NCBI GenBank assembly: GCA_021432635.1
Contig: MU270115.1
Location: 129,513-193,512 of the forward strand
Length of the DNA stretch: 64,000 bases
Origin: Thozetella sp. PMI_491
Lineage: Eukaryota > Ascomycota > Sordariomycetes > Chaetosphaeriales > Chaetosphaeriaceae
Direction of reading: 5' to 3'
Below, one piece after another: positions 1-11,700 of this stretch; positions within the stretch are counted from its first letter, which is position 1, and every line of letters begins with the position of its first letter. The notes under the pieces are model-generated. The model was given only the letters and a program-made list of their open reading frames with translations. It searched no databases and was not told the DNA's origin. The position numbers and the translations under genes were made by a program.

Positions 1-153
1 AGAAATAAGATATAAGTAGTTTATATAAAAAACTTATAAAAGAGGGAAGAATTATAGGTAAATAATAACTAAAAGACTTATAAAGCTAAAAGGATTTAAT
101 AAGAAAGACTTATAAAGCTAAGAAGAGTTAGTTAGGAAAACCTATAAACCCTA
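1..153. repeat. AT-rich RIP-like flank left of the Gypsy element
   Basis: Extremely AT-rich sequence without an open frame, lying outside the left LTR. It contains a short internal direct repeat (ACTTATAAAGCTAA occurs twice, near 90-105 and 108-121). It is probably the end of another degraded repeat, but nothing identifies a family. No 5-bp duplication matching the right flank of the Gypsy element was found here. Confidence 0.5.
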
Positions 154-596
154 TATTATAACATTAAGATCTTAAGGTTAATATTCTTAATATATAAGGG
201 ATTCTTTCCTAAGATAAAAAGAGTAGAGATAAGTAGAGTATTAATTAATATAAGATAAGATCTAATAGTATAAGTATTAAGCTTATAAATTAAATAGAGA
301 TTAATTATTAAAGAATAAGGCTAATTAATCTATCTAAGTAGAGACTATAGTCTTATATATTAGGTTATTCTTTAAGGCTTACTTTAAATTACTAAAGTCT
401 TAAAGCTTTTAGGTAAGCTAGGAGTTTTAGGCTTATTAAAGGCTAGGTACTTTATAATAATCCTTTTTAATTAGTAAAATATCTATATAATTGCTTAAAG
501 TATTTACTAAGGGTTTTATCTATTATAACTACTTATAGTTAAACACTAGACTATATTAATAGTTATAAGGAGATAGTTAATATCTTAGTTATAATA
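154..596 (-). repeat. Gypsy 3' LTR (copy A), strongly AT-shifted
   Basis: A 443-bp repeat aligning along its whole length with the copies at 14870-15292 and 15375-15814 (shared landmarks: AAGATC near the left end, the TAGAGACTATAGTCTTATAT block, the terminal TTATAATA). Its differences from the GC-richer copy C are almost all C-to-T or G-to-A, including the terminal TGTTA decayed to TATTA. A purine-rich stretch immediately inside the element (597-610, read on the minus strand) is the expected polypurine tract, which makes this the 3' LTR of a minus-strand element. Confidence 0.85.
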
Positions 597-1259
597 TAAG
601 CTCTCCCTTTTATATTAATATCTTTAGCAACTTATAAATAGGCTTATACTTATATTTATTTATTAGTATATTACTAAGTTTTCCTTTTCTTTTATATTAT
701 TATATACTAATAAAATATCTAGTTATATAAAGAAATAAAAAACTATCTCTAATAAAACTTAAGAATATTATCTTTTTATTAAATTTATTAATTAAAATAG
801 GGTTAAATCTAATATATTATACTTTTATAATTTTAAAAAGGGTTTAAAATATAAGGTAACTAATTATTTAAGAAAATATTAGTATTATACTAAGTTTGAA
901 AAATTATATAACAACTTATTAATAGTAAATACTTATAAGTATTTTCTATAGTTTATAAAGGTTATACTTATTAACTTATTAATATAATAGCTTAAAACTT
1001 ATTAAAGTAGTTTAAGCTAAAGTATAAGGAAAAAAAGGTAGGTAAGATAATCTATCTTTAATATATTAAGGTATTAATAATATAAAAATCTCTGTCTAAA
1101 ATACTTATATAATTAAACTATTTATTTAAGTATAAAAAACTAATTTATTTATAAGGTAAATAATTATTTACTTATAGGATTATAGGTTTAAAAAAGATAT
1201 TATTAAAGAGATATTTTTAAAGTAATATATTATAAGAAAAGTATAAGATTTAAATGTCT
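597..1259 (-). mobile_element. 3' non-coding remainder of the Gypsy element
   Basis: AT-rich sequence between the Gypsy 3' LTR and the nested Copia insertion. It carries no open frame. It is contiguous with the chromodomain end on the far side of the Copia copy (from 8654), so it is the segment between the pol terminator and the polypurine tract. The TTAAT at 1260-1264 is the left target-site duplication of the Copia element. Confidence 0.65.
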
Positions 1260-1264
1260 TTAAT

Positions 1265-1519
1265 TATTAGATCATAGGTTTATAGCATTACTCGATTTAA
1301 TATAAAGGATCTAAAGCTCTAACAAGCTCTAATTAAACTACAGCCAATCTAATACAGAGAGTCATATAATTAGCTAAGGGCTATTTAGGGGCTTGTTTAA
1401 ACAGTTAACTTAGCTTATAGAAAACACATCTAGACATATACTAATACAGAGGATCTTTTACCTAGTTGTCTTACATTTATTTGTTTTACAGTACTAAGAT
1501 CTTATAATACTAACTAATA
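1265..1519 (+). repeat. Copia 5' LTR
   Basis: 255 bp, collinear with 8394-8648 without apparent gaps. Terminal TGTTGG is decayed to TATTAG and the CCAA(C/T)A end to CTAATA, both C-to-T or G-to-A changes. The preceding TTAAT is the target duplication. Confidence 0.85.
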
Positions 1520-4500
1520 CTAATTAGTATTACTTTTAAAAGCAGCACAGATAAGCTAGGCAAACTTATAAACACTACTTAAAAGATTTTATTCTTATTT
1601 ACTTTAAGGCTCCTTTAAAATAGTAATTTCATTAAAGGATTCCATTCTTCTTTACTTTAGGGCCACCAACAATCACACAAACAACTATCTAAAGCACATT
1701 ACAAGCACCACAACTAGTGCCAGCTAACAATATAAGACACCATTCTTACTGTATCAAAACCTCATTAAAAAAGCACTAAAACAAACCAACACACCCACAA
1801 GCATAATAGCCAGCACACAAGTATATTAACAACACACTAAAATACTAATAAAAAGCACAAGGACATAAAACTCATAGTAATACTTACTCGCCTAAAGCTC
1901 TAGCTCTAAAACTAAGATATTATAGATCAAGCAACAGTCTTAAAACTACACCAGGAGATTAATCTAGATATTACTCTAGCTAAGCTAAGAAACTTATAAG
2001 CTATATCCTAACTACTCAGCTACCACAACCTAGGGAAACTACCACGTAAAAACAAACTACTAAGCTACTTCTAAGAAGATTTTTAAAACTAATAGATTAA
2101 AGACTTCTAAAGACTAGATAAGCTAATCACATAAGTACTATATAATTACCTATATAATCACAGACTACTAGTAAAACAGGCTATATAACTCCCTCTAGCT
2201 ATTACCCTCTTCAACTATATAATAAAGCAGTTTAAAAACAATAAGGATAAAAAAGCTATTCCACAGATCATTCACCCGATTCCAAGGATTGCTTAAAGCT
2301 TAGCAAGCAGTAAAAGCTTAATCCTAACTAGAGACTAGTAAAAACCCCCAATAAAAACGCCCTTAAGTTAGCTTTAACAAGAGAATAGTTTTATATAAAG
2401 CTAGAAGCAGGTATTAAATAATACAAGGGAAAATAAAGCTCTAATTAACTAATTAGCTACTCTAGACATCCTTAAAAAGCCCTATAAACAACCCCTTAAT
2501 AAACTAGACTAAGCTAAAATACCTATAATCTACTAGGATTAACCCAGTCGAAACAAAAGGACTAAGTATAGCTAACAGCTATTCTAAAGAGCTTAAAAAT
2601 AGTAAGAAAGAGGATCTAATAAGCCTAATCCCCACAGCTAAGACTAGCTATTATACTAAATACTTAGATAATAAGGATTCTAAAGATTATAAAACACATA
2701 CAACAGGTAGAACAATACACCCTTAAACAACTAAGAAAAAGGTTCTAGCATATCCATAGCTATCAATAGAGACTAGTAGAACTAGGACTAATATACTCTA
2801 CCACCCCTAGTATCCCCTATTAAGGAGATTAATATAAGCTTGCTACAAGTATTTATAAAAATCTAAAAAGACAGGAATATATAGACTAGTACTTAGTATA
2901 ATATCCTAGACTTTAAAGTCAAGCAGTTCTTACTATATATATAAAAGCTTAGGATCAGACTATTACAGCTCTATATAATCTTTAACTACTTACTAGGAGG
3001 AGAAGCACTATAATACTACCTACATCATATAAACCTTAAACAGCTATTTATAATACTATATACCTAGATCAGACAATACTATAATATAAAAACCATATAA
3101 GCTTTATATTATAATGATTAAAGCTTGTTAATATTCTTAATCCTAAGAAAAAGACTAGAGATAACTAGAAAAAATAAATTAAAGGTATTATAAGCACTCT
3201 TTAATAAACTACAGCTATACCAGTAAGCTTTTAGCAATATATATAATACTAAATAGTAACTAATAGATATAACTTTAAGAGTAGTCTTAAGAGTTAGAGA
3301 GCTATTAATAATACTTATAAGGCTAGAAAAAAGCTTTAAAACACTTTATTCAACACTTAGGAGCACTTTATAAATCATAGAAAATATATAATCATTAACT
3401 AGGAAAAGCTTTTTTATAAATTAATAATTTTAACAGATAGAGAAGCACTAAAAAGGCTATAAAAAGAACTTTAAGCGCTTTTTACTAGATAATTAAAGAT
3501 CTAGTATAAAATAAACCGGTAGATACTAGATATATAAAAAGAAAGGCTATTTCTTAACAAACCACACAAAGGAGGATCAGGTAAAGGCAAAAGAGGATTA
3601 AAAGTATAACTAAGCTTTTTATAACAAGCCTAAAAAGACTTTCCAAGCATTCCTTACCCTATATAAAGGCTTAATCCTAAAGACTATATTCCACCAAGAT
3701 AAAAATCATAATAAGGCCAATAGGAAAGCTAGTAATTACAATAAGCTTTTTAAAAGTAATAAAAGTAATTAGAAAAGTAGTTAATAGCATAAGACAGTTA
3801 TTTAACTCGCTAACACATTATTCTAATATATATTACAAGCTAAAACAAGAGATACTCTGCTAATAGACTAAAACCCTAATCATAACAAGCATAAAACAAA
3901 TATTTTCACACTTAATCAATACTCTAAAGAGGTATTCTAGGGTATAATACCAGATACTAGTACAGCTAAGAAATTAACCACTAGGAGAAGCTAGTTCTAA
4001 GTACTTTACAAGTAGATACTAGGGATTATACTAGACACTAGTAGAGCTAGGGAAATATATATAAAGTTTAACAGTAAAGCTCTTATAAGCTCTATAAAAA
4101 GTATTAAACTAGATATACTAGTTAGCTAGGTAATATTCTATATAATTAATATACTAACCCCCTTCCTTCTCTATTTAAGAGATATAAATAAGCTTAAGGT
4201 AGAGCTATATAATATATATAACAAGTTAGTAAATACCTTTAAAATATATATACTAATATATAGGAAATAAAGCTATATATAGCTTTACCTAGACAACTTA
4301 GAAGCATAGTAAATAAACAGTTTAAATAGATCAAGTATAATATTCCTAACTAAGGCTAAGCTAAGATATATTTATTTATGATTTAGCTACCTATCTATAG
4401 GGAAAATATATAAGTTCCTTAAGGAAGTAGGCTATAATATTAAGATAAGTGCTTTTAAGCTTATAAACTACTTTTATTACTTTTATTAGATATATTAAAA

Positions 4501-6925
4501 TATATTAAAACACTTTAAGTTTAAGCTATAAAAGAAAGCTAACTTTAACTATAAGATTTTAATAGATATAGTATATTTTAATAATAAACTAGTGCTTTAT
4601 ATAATCTATATAAGTATAAGATTCTAGACAAGGAGTTTTCTTATAGATATAATAGTTAAAACAATATAAAAGACCCTAAAAAGGTGTTAGATAGATATAT
4701 ATCTAGGACTATTAGATATCTTAATAACTAATTTAGGTATTAATTTTACAGTTAATTATTTTAAAGCTAAGGCAAAGCTTATAGGGATTATATACTATTA
4801 AGTCCTAGTAAAAGTATATAACTTAATCAAAAAGATTAAAAGGGTATATAAAATACTAAGAAAAGTATATAATATTATACTTATAAAAAGTAAAAAGAGT
4901 AGAGAAGAAGTACTATAAGCTACTCTTAGTATAGTAAATACTATAGCTAGACTAGATAGATTAGTCTTAACCCTCTTAGTTTTTAAGGTATATCTATAAA
5001 TCTTAATAGATTTACCCCTTTTTACAAGTTAGATTTAATGTATAAGAGCTTATAGTAAAGCCTTAATTAAGCTTTAAAAGATCTCTATAAACTATTAGAT
5101 TTAAGAAGTACTCTATATATAAGATAAGCCAGATACTAAGTATATCCTGCTATAATTATTAACTCTTAAAAGTTTAATACTAGTATAATATAAGAGCCTA
5201 TAAGTATAAAAAGGACTATTTAAAGTACTTATTATAACTAATAAAAATATTACTATAGAAATAGTAAATAAACCTATTATATTTAAAAGTATTATAATTA
5301 GGCCTTATAATATATAAAATAATTAGTTAACACCCTAAGAGGAGAGTAAAGAAACAATTACATTTAAGTATTTAAAACTATTAAAGTAATAAAAGTAAGG
5401 TCAATTAATAAAATAAGAGGCAGTTATATACTAAGTAGAGGATTATAAAAACAGACAAGTCAACAAGTAGAGGACTTAAAGTAGTAAGATTACTATAGTA
5501 GTTAACTACTAGACTAAAAAAGAATAGTATAGCTATAAAACTACTATTAAAATACATATAACAGGGACTATTAAAGTATTAAGAGAGCCGTTTAAACTCT
5601 TTAATCAAGCTAAAATCAAGTCATTAATAACTACAGGTATAATTAAGCTAATTACTCTAAGGCTAGAGTATAGTCAGGCTAAGATCTTTAATTACCAGCT
5701 TATTTATAAAGTAAAAGGGTAAGGCACTAAGCATCTATATAAAAAATCGCGTTTAATTGCCCAGAGTTATAACAACTATAAGAAGTATACTCTCCTTATC
5801 TAAGCGCTAATAATCTTATATTATAGCTAATAACTAATCTTAGTACTTATACTAAGCCTTAGACAATAAGGACTTAAAGTTATACTTAAAGATATTATAT
5901 AAGCTTATACTTAGTTAAGGTTTAATCTCTAGTGTATTATTTTACTATGTTTGCCGCACGAGTTATATAGTTAATACCCTTTAAACACTATTTTAAAAGT
6001 AATAAAACTATTTTACAGGCTTATAAAAGTAGGGCTGTACTAGTTTATAATATATAACAAGCACTATAAAAAGTATTTAAGAATAAAAACTTCTAGATAT
6101 AATCTATATCTCCTAATTATAAAAGCAAGAGAACTATTTAATATAGTTAGTTTATAAACTAATAATACTATTAATATTAATAGCTTAAAGTTCCTTAAGA
6201 AAGAGGAATTAAAGCTTTAAAGAGTAGGTTTTAAAGCTAAACTAAGATTATTAATAAATCCTAGGTCTATAGGAGACTTTAATAGTTACTACCTTAAGAT
6301 TAGTAAGGACTTTATAGTAATCTATTAAAAGGGCTAAATAGGTAGGCTTAAGCTAGTAGACCCTAGCTTAGAAAGTATGAGAAAGTAGTATATAGAGTAA
6401 AAAGTATAAGGCACTTATATTACTTTTATTTACCAGCTAGAGGCAGTATTTAACTATACTATAGCTACTTAAAAGCTAGAACTAGAGGAGCAGCAGATTA
6501 AAAGGCTTAATAAGTATATTACCTAGTAGATCTATAAGTAGTTAAGGGGCATCTACTATATAAGCCTCGACCTAGACACTACTAGGCTATATATTTTTAT
6601 AGATAAATTATTTGCTAATAATAAAGACCTTAGTTTATAGATTAGATTTATAATTATTTTAGGGAATAAAAGCTCCTTAAAGCACTTACAGAGCTTTAAG
6701 CTAGTTAGAAATATAATACACTAGTCTTTAACTAAGTATAAGTATGTAATATATAGTGTTTTTACCAGTAAGATTTATAGTATAAGCTCTAGCTTTAATA
6801 TCAGCTATATGCTTAATTATATACTTAGAATAATCTGTAATTACTTATAAATAAAAGCTCTAGAGCTAGTAGTCTATATAGATTTATACTTACTGTATTA
6901 ATACTTAGTATAATTAAGAAGTACA
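1520..6925 (+). pseudogene. degraded Copia gag-pol interior
   Basis: This interval lies between the 5' LTR and the surviving RNase H end, so it must hold gag, protease, integrase and reverse transcriptase. No frame stays open for more than a few dozen codons and I could not assign individual domain borders by eye. Base composition is slightly less extreme than in the Gypsy interior, with isolated CA/GC-richer islands at about 1640-1900 and 2570-2840. A reading such as PDTSTA near 3950 may be the protease active-site region, but that is only an impression. Confidence 0.6.
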
Positions 6926-7111
6926 GTGAAAAAGTACTTTATAATCAATCTTATAGCTCTAAGGCAGTCTTATAAAGCTTATAAGATTGTTAAAATTAAG
7001 TGGATAAATAAAAATAATAATCTAGCTAATATAATAACTAAAGAAGTACCTAATAATATATTAGAAGCACTTATATTAATAAATAAAGCTTTATTTTATA
7101 TTAAAGGCTAG
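6926..7111 (+). pseudogene. Copia pol C-terminal (RNase H end) fragment
   Basis: A 61-codon open stretch whose middle reads ALRQSYKAYKI then KWINKNNNLANIITK, followed by NNILEALI. Fungal Copia polyproteins end with the pattern ALRQSYERREI, RWI-(D/N)-NPADAMTK, and a short tail, so this is the last segment of RNase H. The substitutions (for example D to N, A to I, M to I) are what G-to-A and C-to-T changes produce. It stops at a position consistent with the normal pol terminator. It is only a relic, with no start or upstream domains in frame. Confidence 0.75.
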
Positions 7112-8393
7112 GTCTAACACTCTTAAGAAAGAAGAAGAGTTAGGAAAGGAAGTATAAGAGAAAGTATAAAGGAAGCATAAGAAAGTAGTTAAGAGAGTAG
7201 GAGAAAGTATATAGAGTATATAAGATTAATTTAGGGGGATATATCCCCTAGCAACTAGAAAAAAGTAAAACACTACCCTAAATACTAAAAATAAAACAAT
7301 AATAATCTTATAAGGGTAAGAATAATAGTATATTAAGCTAGGCAAAAGCCCTTTAGCTAGCAGTAGCCCTCTCCTCCTCTATTATAGCCTTTATAACTAC
7401 CTCTTCCTCCCCCTCCTTAGCTAAGTATAGTAACCCCTTAACTATAAGGCGCTAGTAGTTACTCTCTTAAGTACTAATTAGCTAATTAATAAAGTATTAG
7501 AGTATATAAATATATATACTACTTACTAAAGGGTTAGTATTAACTATAAGTATATATAAGAACCACTTAGCAGTAGCCTAAACAATTACTAGACTATATA
7601 TATAATTAACACACCTAATCATAGTTTAAGAGCTTAAAAGATTATACACAGCAACACAGGAGTGCCTAAAGGCATAGTAAAAGTAATAATTACCACCATA
7701 GCTAGGATCCTTATAACAGCTATACCTGCCATCCTTACCTATAAGGGCACTCTTTAAATAAGGCAGGCACTAGCTTTTACAAGCTAGGCTAGCTATACTT
7801 TAATCATATAAAACACGTCTAACACTATAAGTAAAGCGCTAACCACCCTTAGTAGTAGCCTTCTTCTTCTTAACCACTATACTACTCGTTAACACTTATA
7901 ACTATACAACTAAAAGCTTATAAACACTTACTACGCTTAAGAGGTATAGTAAATATTAGTTTATTATCTAGTAGCGCTTTATTAGTCCTGAAAATACTAG
8001 CAACTAATCAAGCGATCTTACTATTATTATTATTATTACTATTACTACTATAGTTATTATTAAAACTAAAAAGAAAAGGGGTAAAAATAATATAGTAAGC
8101 TAGTAAAACAGTCCCTTATATAATTATAAAAGCAGCTGTGGCTGATTTAAGAGCGTTTTCTTATTGTCCTTATAGCTATTATTTATTACTTATTATTCCT
8201 ATTGTTCTTATTATTCCTTACTTTTCCTATAAAGCAGCTGTTTTACTATTAAGAGCTTAAAAGAGTATATAAAAAGCTATATAATAAAGTAGTAATTATA
8301 TAAGAGCTTAGTATATTATTTTTAGAATAAAACGCTTTTAACAAGCTGTTTTAAGTGATTTAGTTGAGCGCTATAAAAAGAAAAGAGAGCTTG
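7112..8393. other. long spacer between Copia pol and 3' LTR, with a possible antisense Cys-rich ORF relic
   Basis: About 1.28 kb separates the pol end from the 3' LTR, far more than a Copia element needs. Read on the minus strand, 7330-7400 gives a Glu-rich stretch (KEGEEEVV then IIEEERATA). About 7640-7830 gives a Cys-containing stretch (ACKS, CLPYLKSAL, DGRYSCYKDPS), broken by stops. Its layout recalls small Cys-rich ORFs lying antisense in some fungal elements, but the resemblance is weak. A second purine run TTAGGGGGA at about 7230-7238 lies just after pol and could be a former polypurine tract, so an additional insertion in this spacer is an alternative. Confidence 0.3.
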
Positions 8394-8648
8394 TGTTGGA
8401 TCATGGGTTTATAGTGTTATTTGATCTAGTATAGAGGATCTAGAGCTTTAATAAGCTTTAATTAGACCATAGCTGATCTAGTACAGAGAGTTATATAATC
8501 AGCTAAGGGCTATTTAAGGGCTTATTTAAGCAGTTAACTTAGCTTATAGAGAATATATCTAGATATATACTAATATAAAGGATCTTTTACCTAGTTGTCT
8601 TATATTTATTTGTTTTACAGTACTAAGATCTCATAATACTAACCAATA
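8394..8648 (+). repeat. Copia 3' LTR
   Basis: 255 bp beginning TGTTGGATCATGGG and ending CCAATA, directly preceded by a purine-rich tract and followed by the TTAAT target duplication (8649-8653). It is less mutated than the 5' LTR, retaining the leading TGTTGG. Confidence 0.87.
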
Positions 8649-8739
8649 TTAATATAATTAACTAAAAAGTAATAAGTTTTAACTTAGTATTAACTAATTA
8701 AGGTTTTAATAATAAAACTATTAGATAAGCTTTTATAAG

Positions 8740-11700
8740 TTTTCTAGATATTTATTAAGTTTTTATATATTTTTACTAGTATTATACCCTATTTATTTAA
8801 CTAAATACTTTAATCTATCCTTAATATTATAAAAGTCTATAATATTTTTAACTTTATACTCTAGTTATTTATTAACTTTTATATATTTATTTAGTTTAGT
8901 ATTTTTTAATATTAGTTTAAATAATAAGATATAAAAAATTAAATATATTTATATTATTATAAGTAGTTTTAGTTTATAAGTGACTTTATTAGTTTATTTT
9001 TTAATTTAAAATAGTCTTAATTTTTTAAAGTCTAGTTTATTATTTAGTTATATTATCTTAATATTTTTTTATAAAAGATAAACTTTATCTCTCTTTTAAA
9101 AGATTAGTCCCTTTAACTTTTTCTAATTAATATATTTACTTATTTTATTATAAATAAACTCTAGTTTTTTTTTTATAAATTTATATAAGGTTTTTAGTTT
9201 TTTAACTCTTAATCTTACTCTAAGATTCTCTTTTAAGTTGAGAAAAGTATAATAGACTTTTAGTTTAAAGTTATAATTAGTAAAGAATAAAGATATCTTA
9301 GTTAATTCTTATCTAGTATTATTATAAGTAAACTAAGTGATTAATAATAGTTATATCTAATTATTTTATTTATAGTTAATATAATAATATAAATATTATT
9401 TTATAGTTTAATTAAGTCTTTTTATTTATCTATTAAACTAAAGGTAATAAGCTATTAATAGTTAGTGTTTAGTTTTAAGTTAGGCTATAAAGGCTTTTTA
9501 AAAGTTTAAAATAAATAACTTATCTCTATTATTAACTAGCTTATCTAATAATTTATAGTTTATAATAATATTTTTTATAAATATATAGGTTAGTTCTTTA
9601 ATATTACTAGCTTTTTTATATAAGATAAAATAGCTATATTTAATAAGTCTATCTATAATTACTAAGATATTATTAAAAGATACTTTAGTTAAAAGTTCCT
9701 TTAAAAGTAATAGTTTTATAATAAAGTCTAAGGAGATTAAGCTTTATAATTTTTTAGGGATTAAAAGGGGTTATAATTCTTTATAGATCTTATACTAATT
9801 TACCTTATTTTTATTATAGTTATTATATTCTTTAATTATTTCTTTTATAATTCTTTTAGCTCTAGAGAAGTTATAAGTATAATATAATTATTTTAAAGTC
9901 TTAATAACTCTTTAATATCTATAAAAAAGGATTTTAAATATTTTCTTTACTAGGTTTTATTATAATTTATTAAAGACATAGATTTTCCTATAAAATTAAT
10001 AAATTCTATCTTTCTTTTCTATATTTTTACTAAGGCTATTTTATATAAAGTTTATAAAGTTCTAATTATTAAAAACTTCTTTAATCTTATTAGTCTAATT
10101 AAAGTCTAAAAGGATTTAAAAGGTAGTATTTAGCTTTTTAAAAGCCTAGCCTAGACTTTTATCTTTTAAAACTATTAATATATTTTATATATAAGGTTTT
10201 AATTCTTATATATAATCTTTTCTTTAGCTAAAAGTATCTACTCTAGTATTTTCTAATCCCTTTTTATATATTATTTTAAAATTAAATTTAAAAAGAAATT
10301 TAATCTATCTAATTTATTATTTATTAAGTTTCTTATTAGTTATAAAATAGATAAGGTTTTTATAGTTTATATAAATAATAACTTAGTATTAGGCTTTATA
10401 AAGGTAAACCTTTTATTCTTTAAACGCTTTAATAATAACTATTAATTCTTTATTATATATCTAATAGTTAATTTTTACTCCTTTAAGTTTTTTTAAGAAG
10501 AAGATAACTAGGTATAATAATTCTTTTTTATTATATTATCTAAGTTATTCTTTTATTATAAAGTCTAAAGAGTTAGTTTTAACTTTATATAGTTTTACTA
10601 AGTTTAAAAGTATAAGTATAGATTTACTTAGGATTTATAACTTAATAATTTTAAAGGCTTTACTAACTTAGTTAATCTACTTAAACTTAGTCTTTTTATA
10701 AGTAAGTTTTATAAGTAATAAGATAAGCTTACTATAGTTTTTTATAAAGTAATAATAATAATTAATAAATCTAAGGAAAGCTTATACTTCTTTTATTATT
10801 TTAAGTAATAACTAGTCTTATATTATAGTTATTTTTTTAAGGTCTATCTTAATAAATCTAAGGGTAATTTTAAATCTTAAAAAGATAGTTTTTTTAGTGT
10901 AAAACTTATTTTTCTTTAGTTTTACTAGGAGTTTAATATCTTTTAAGGCTTATAGTATAATATAGATATATTATTTATGTTTTATTTTATTTTTAAAGTA
11001 AATAAAGATATTATTTAAGTAGATAATATAAAATTTATTAATATATAGTTATAAAATATAATTAATTATAGCTTAAAATATTATTAGGGTATTTTATAGT
11101 CTAAAAGATATAACTAGGTACTTATAATATTTATACTTAGTTTTAATTACTATTTTTTATTCTTCTTCTTTTACTACTTAAATTAAGTTATAAGCTTCTT
11201 TAAGGTTAAGATATATTATTATTATTACTTTTATTAATTAGTCTTATAGTTTAAATATTAATAATAATAATTTTCTATTAAGAATAGTAATATTATTAAA
11301 TTATTAATAGTTAATATATAGTCTTTATTTTCTAGTTTTATCCTTGTTTTTCTTTAGTATAAATAAGATTAGATATCTTATTAATAAGTTTAATAGTTAT
11401 ATATAATTTTTCTCTAGGTTTTTATTAAGATATTATTATAAGGCTATAAGTTTCTCCTTGTTTAATCTATAGATTTTATATAATTTAAGTTATTCTTTTG
11501 GTTTAATTAATATATAATAGTTAAACTAATTATACTTTAATAACCTTATATCTAGTATTTTTTTAAATAGTTTATTATACTTTTAATATTCTTTTAATAT
11601 CTTATTTAAGGTTTTTATTATAAATACTTTAGTAATTATTAATATTTTAAAGGTCTTTTTTATAAGCTTATTTAAAGATCTTATATAAGTTATACTAAAG

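Larger units (their letters stand above)
1265..8648 (+). mobile_element. RIP-degraded Ty1/Copia retrotransposon nested in the Gypsy element
   Basis: The two LTRs are each 255 bp (1265-1519 and 8394-8648), begin TGTTGG/TATTAG and end CCAATA/CTAATA, and are flanked by an exact 5-bp duplication TTAAT (1260-1264 and 8649-8653). A purine tract directly precedes the 3' LTR (about 8375-8391). The end of the pol reading frame survives at 6926-7111 and matches the RNase H C-terminus of fungal Copia elements. The element is 7.38 kb, longer than the ~5-6 kb usual for Copia, because about 1.28 kb lies between the pol end and the 3' LTR. The interior is full of stops and AT-shifted. The exact TSD and equal LTR lengths make the boundaries firm. 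Confidence 0.88.
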
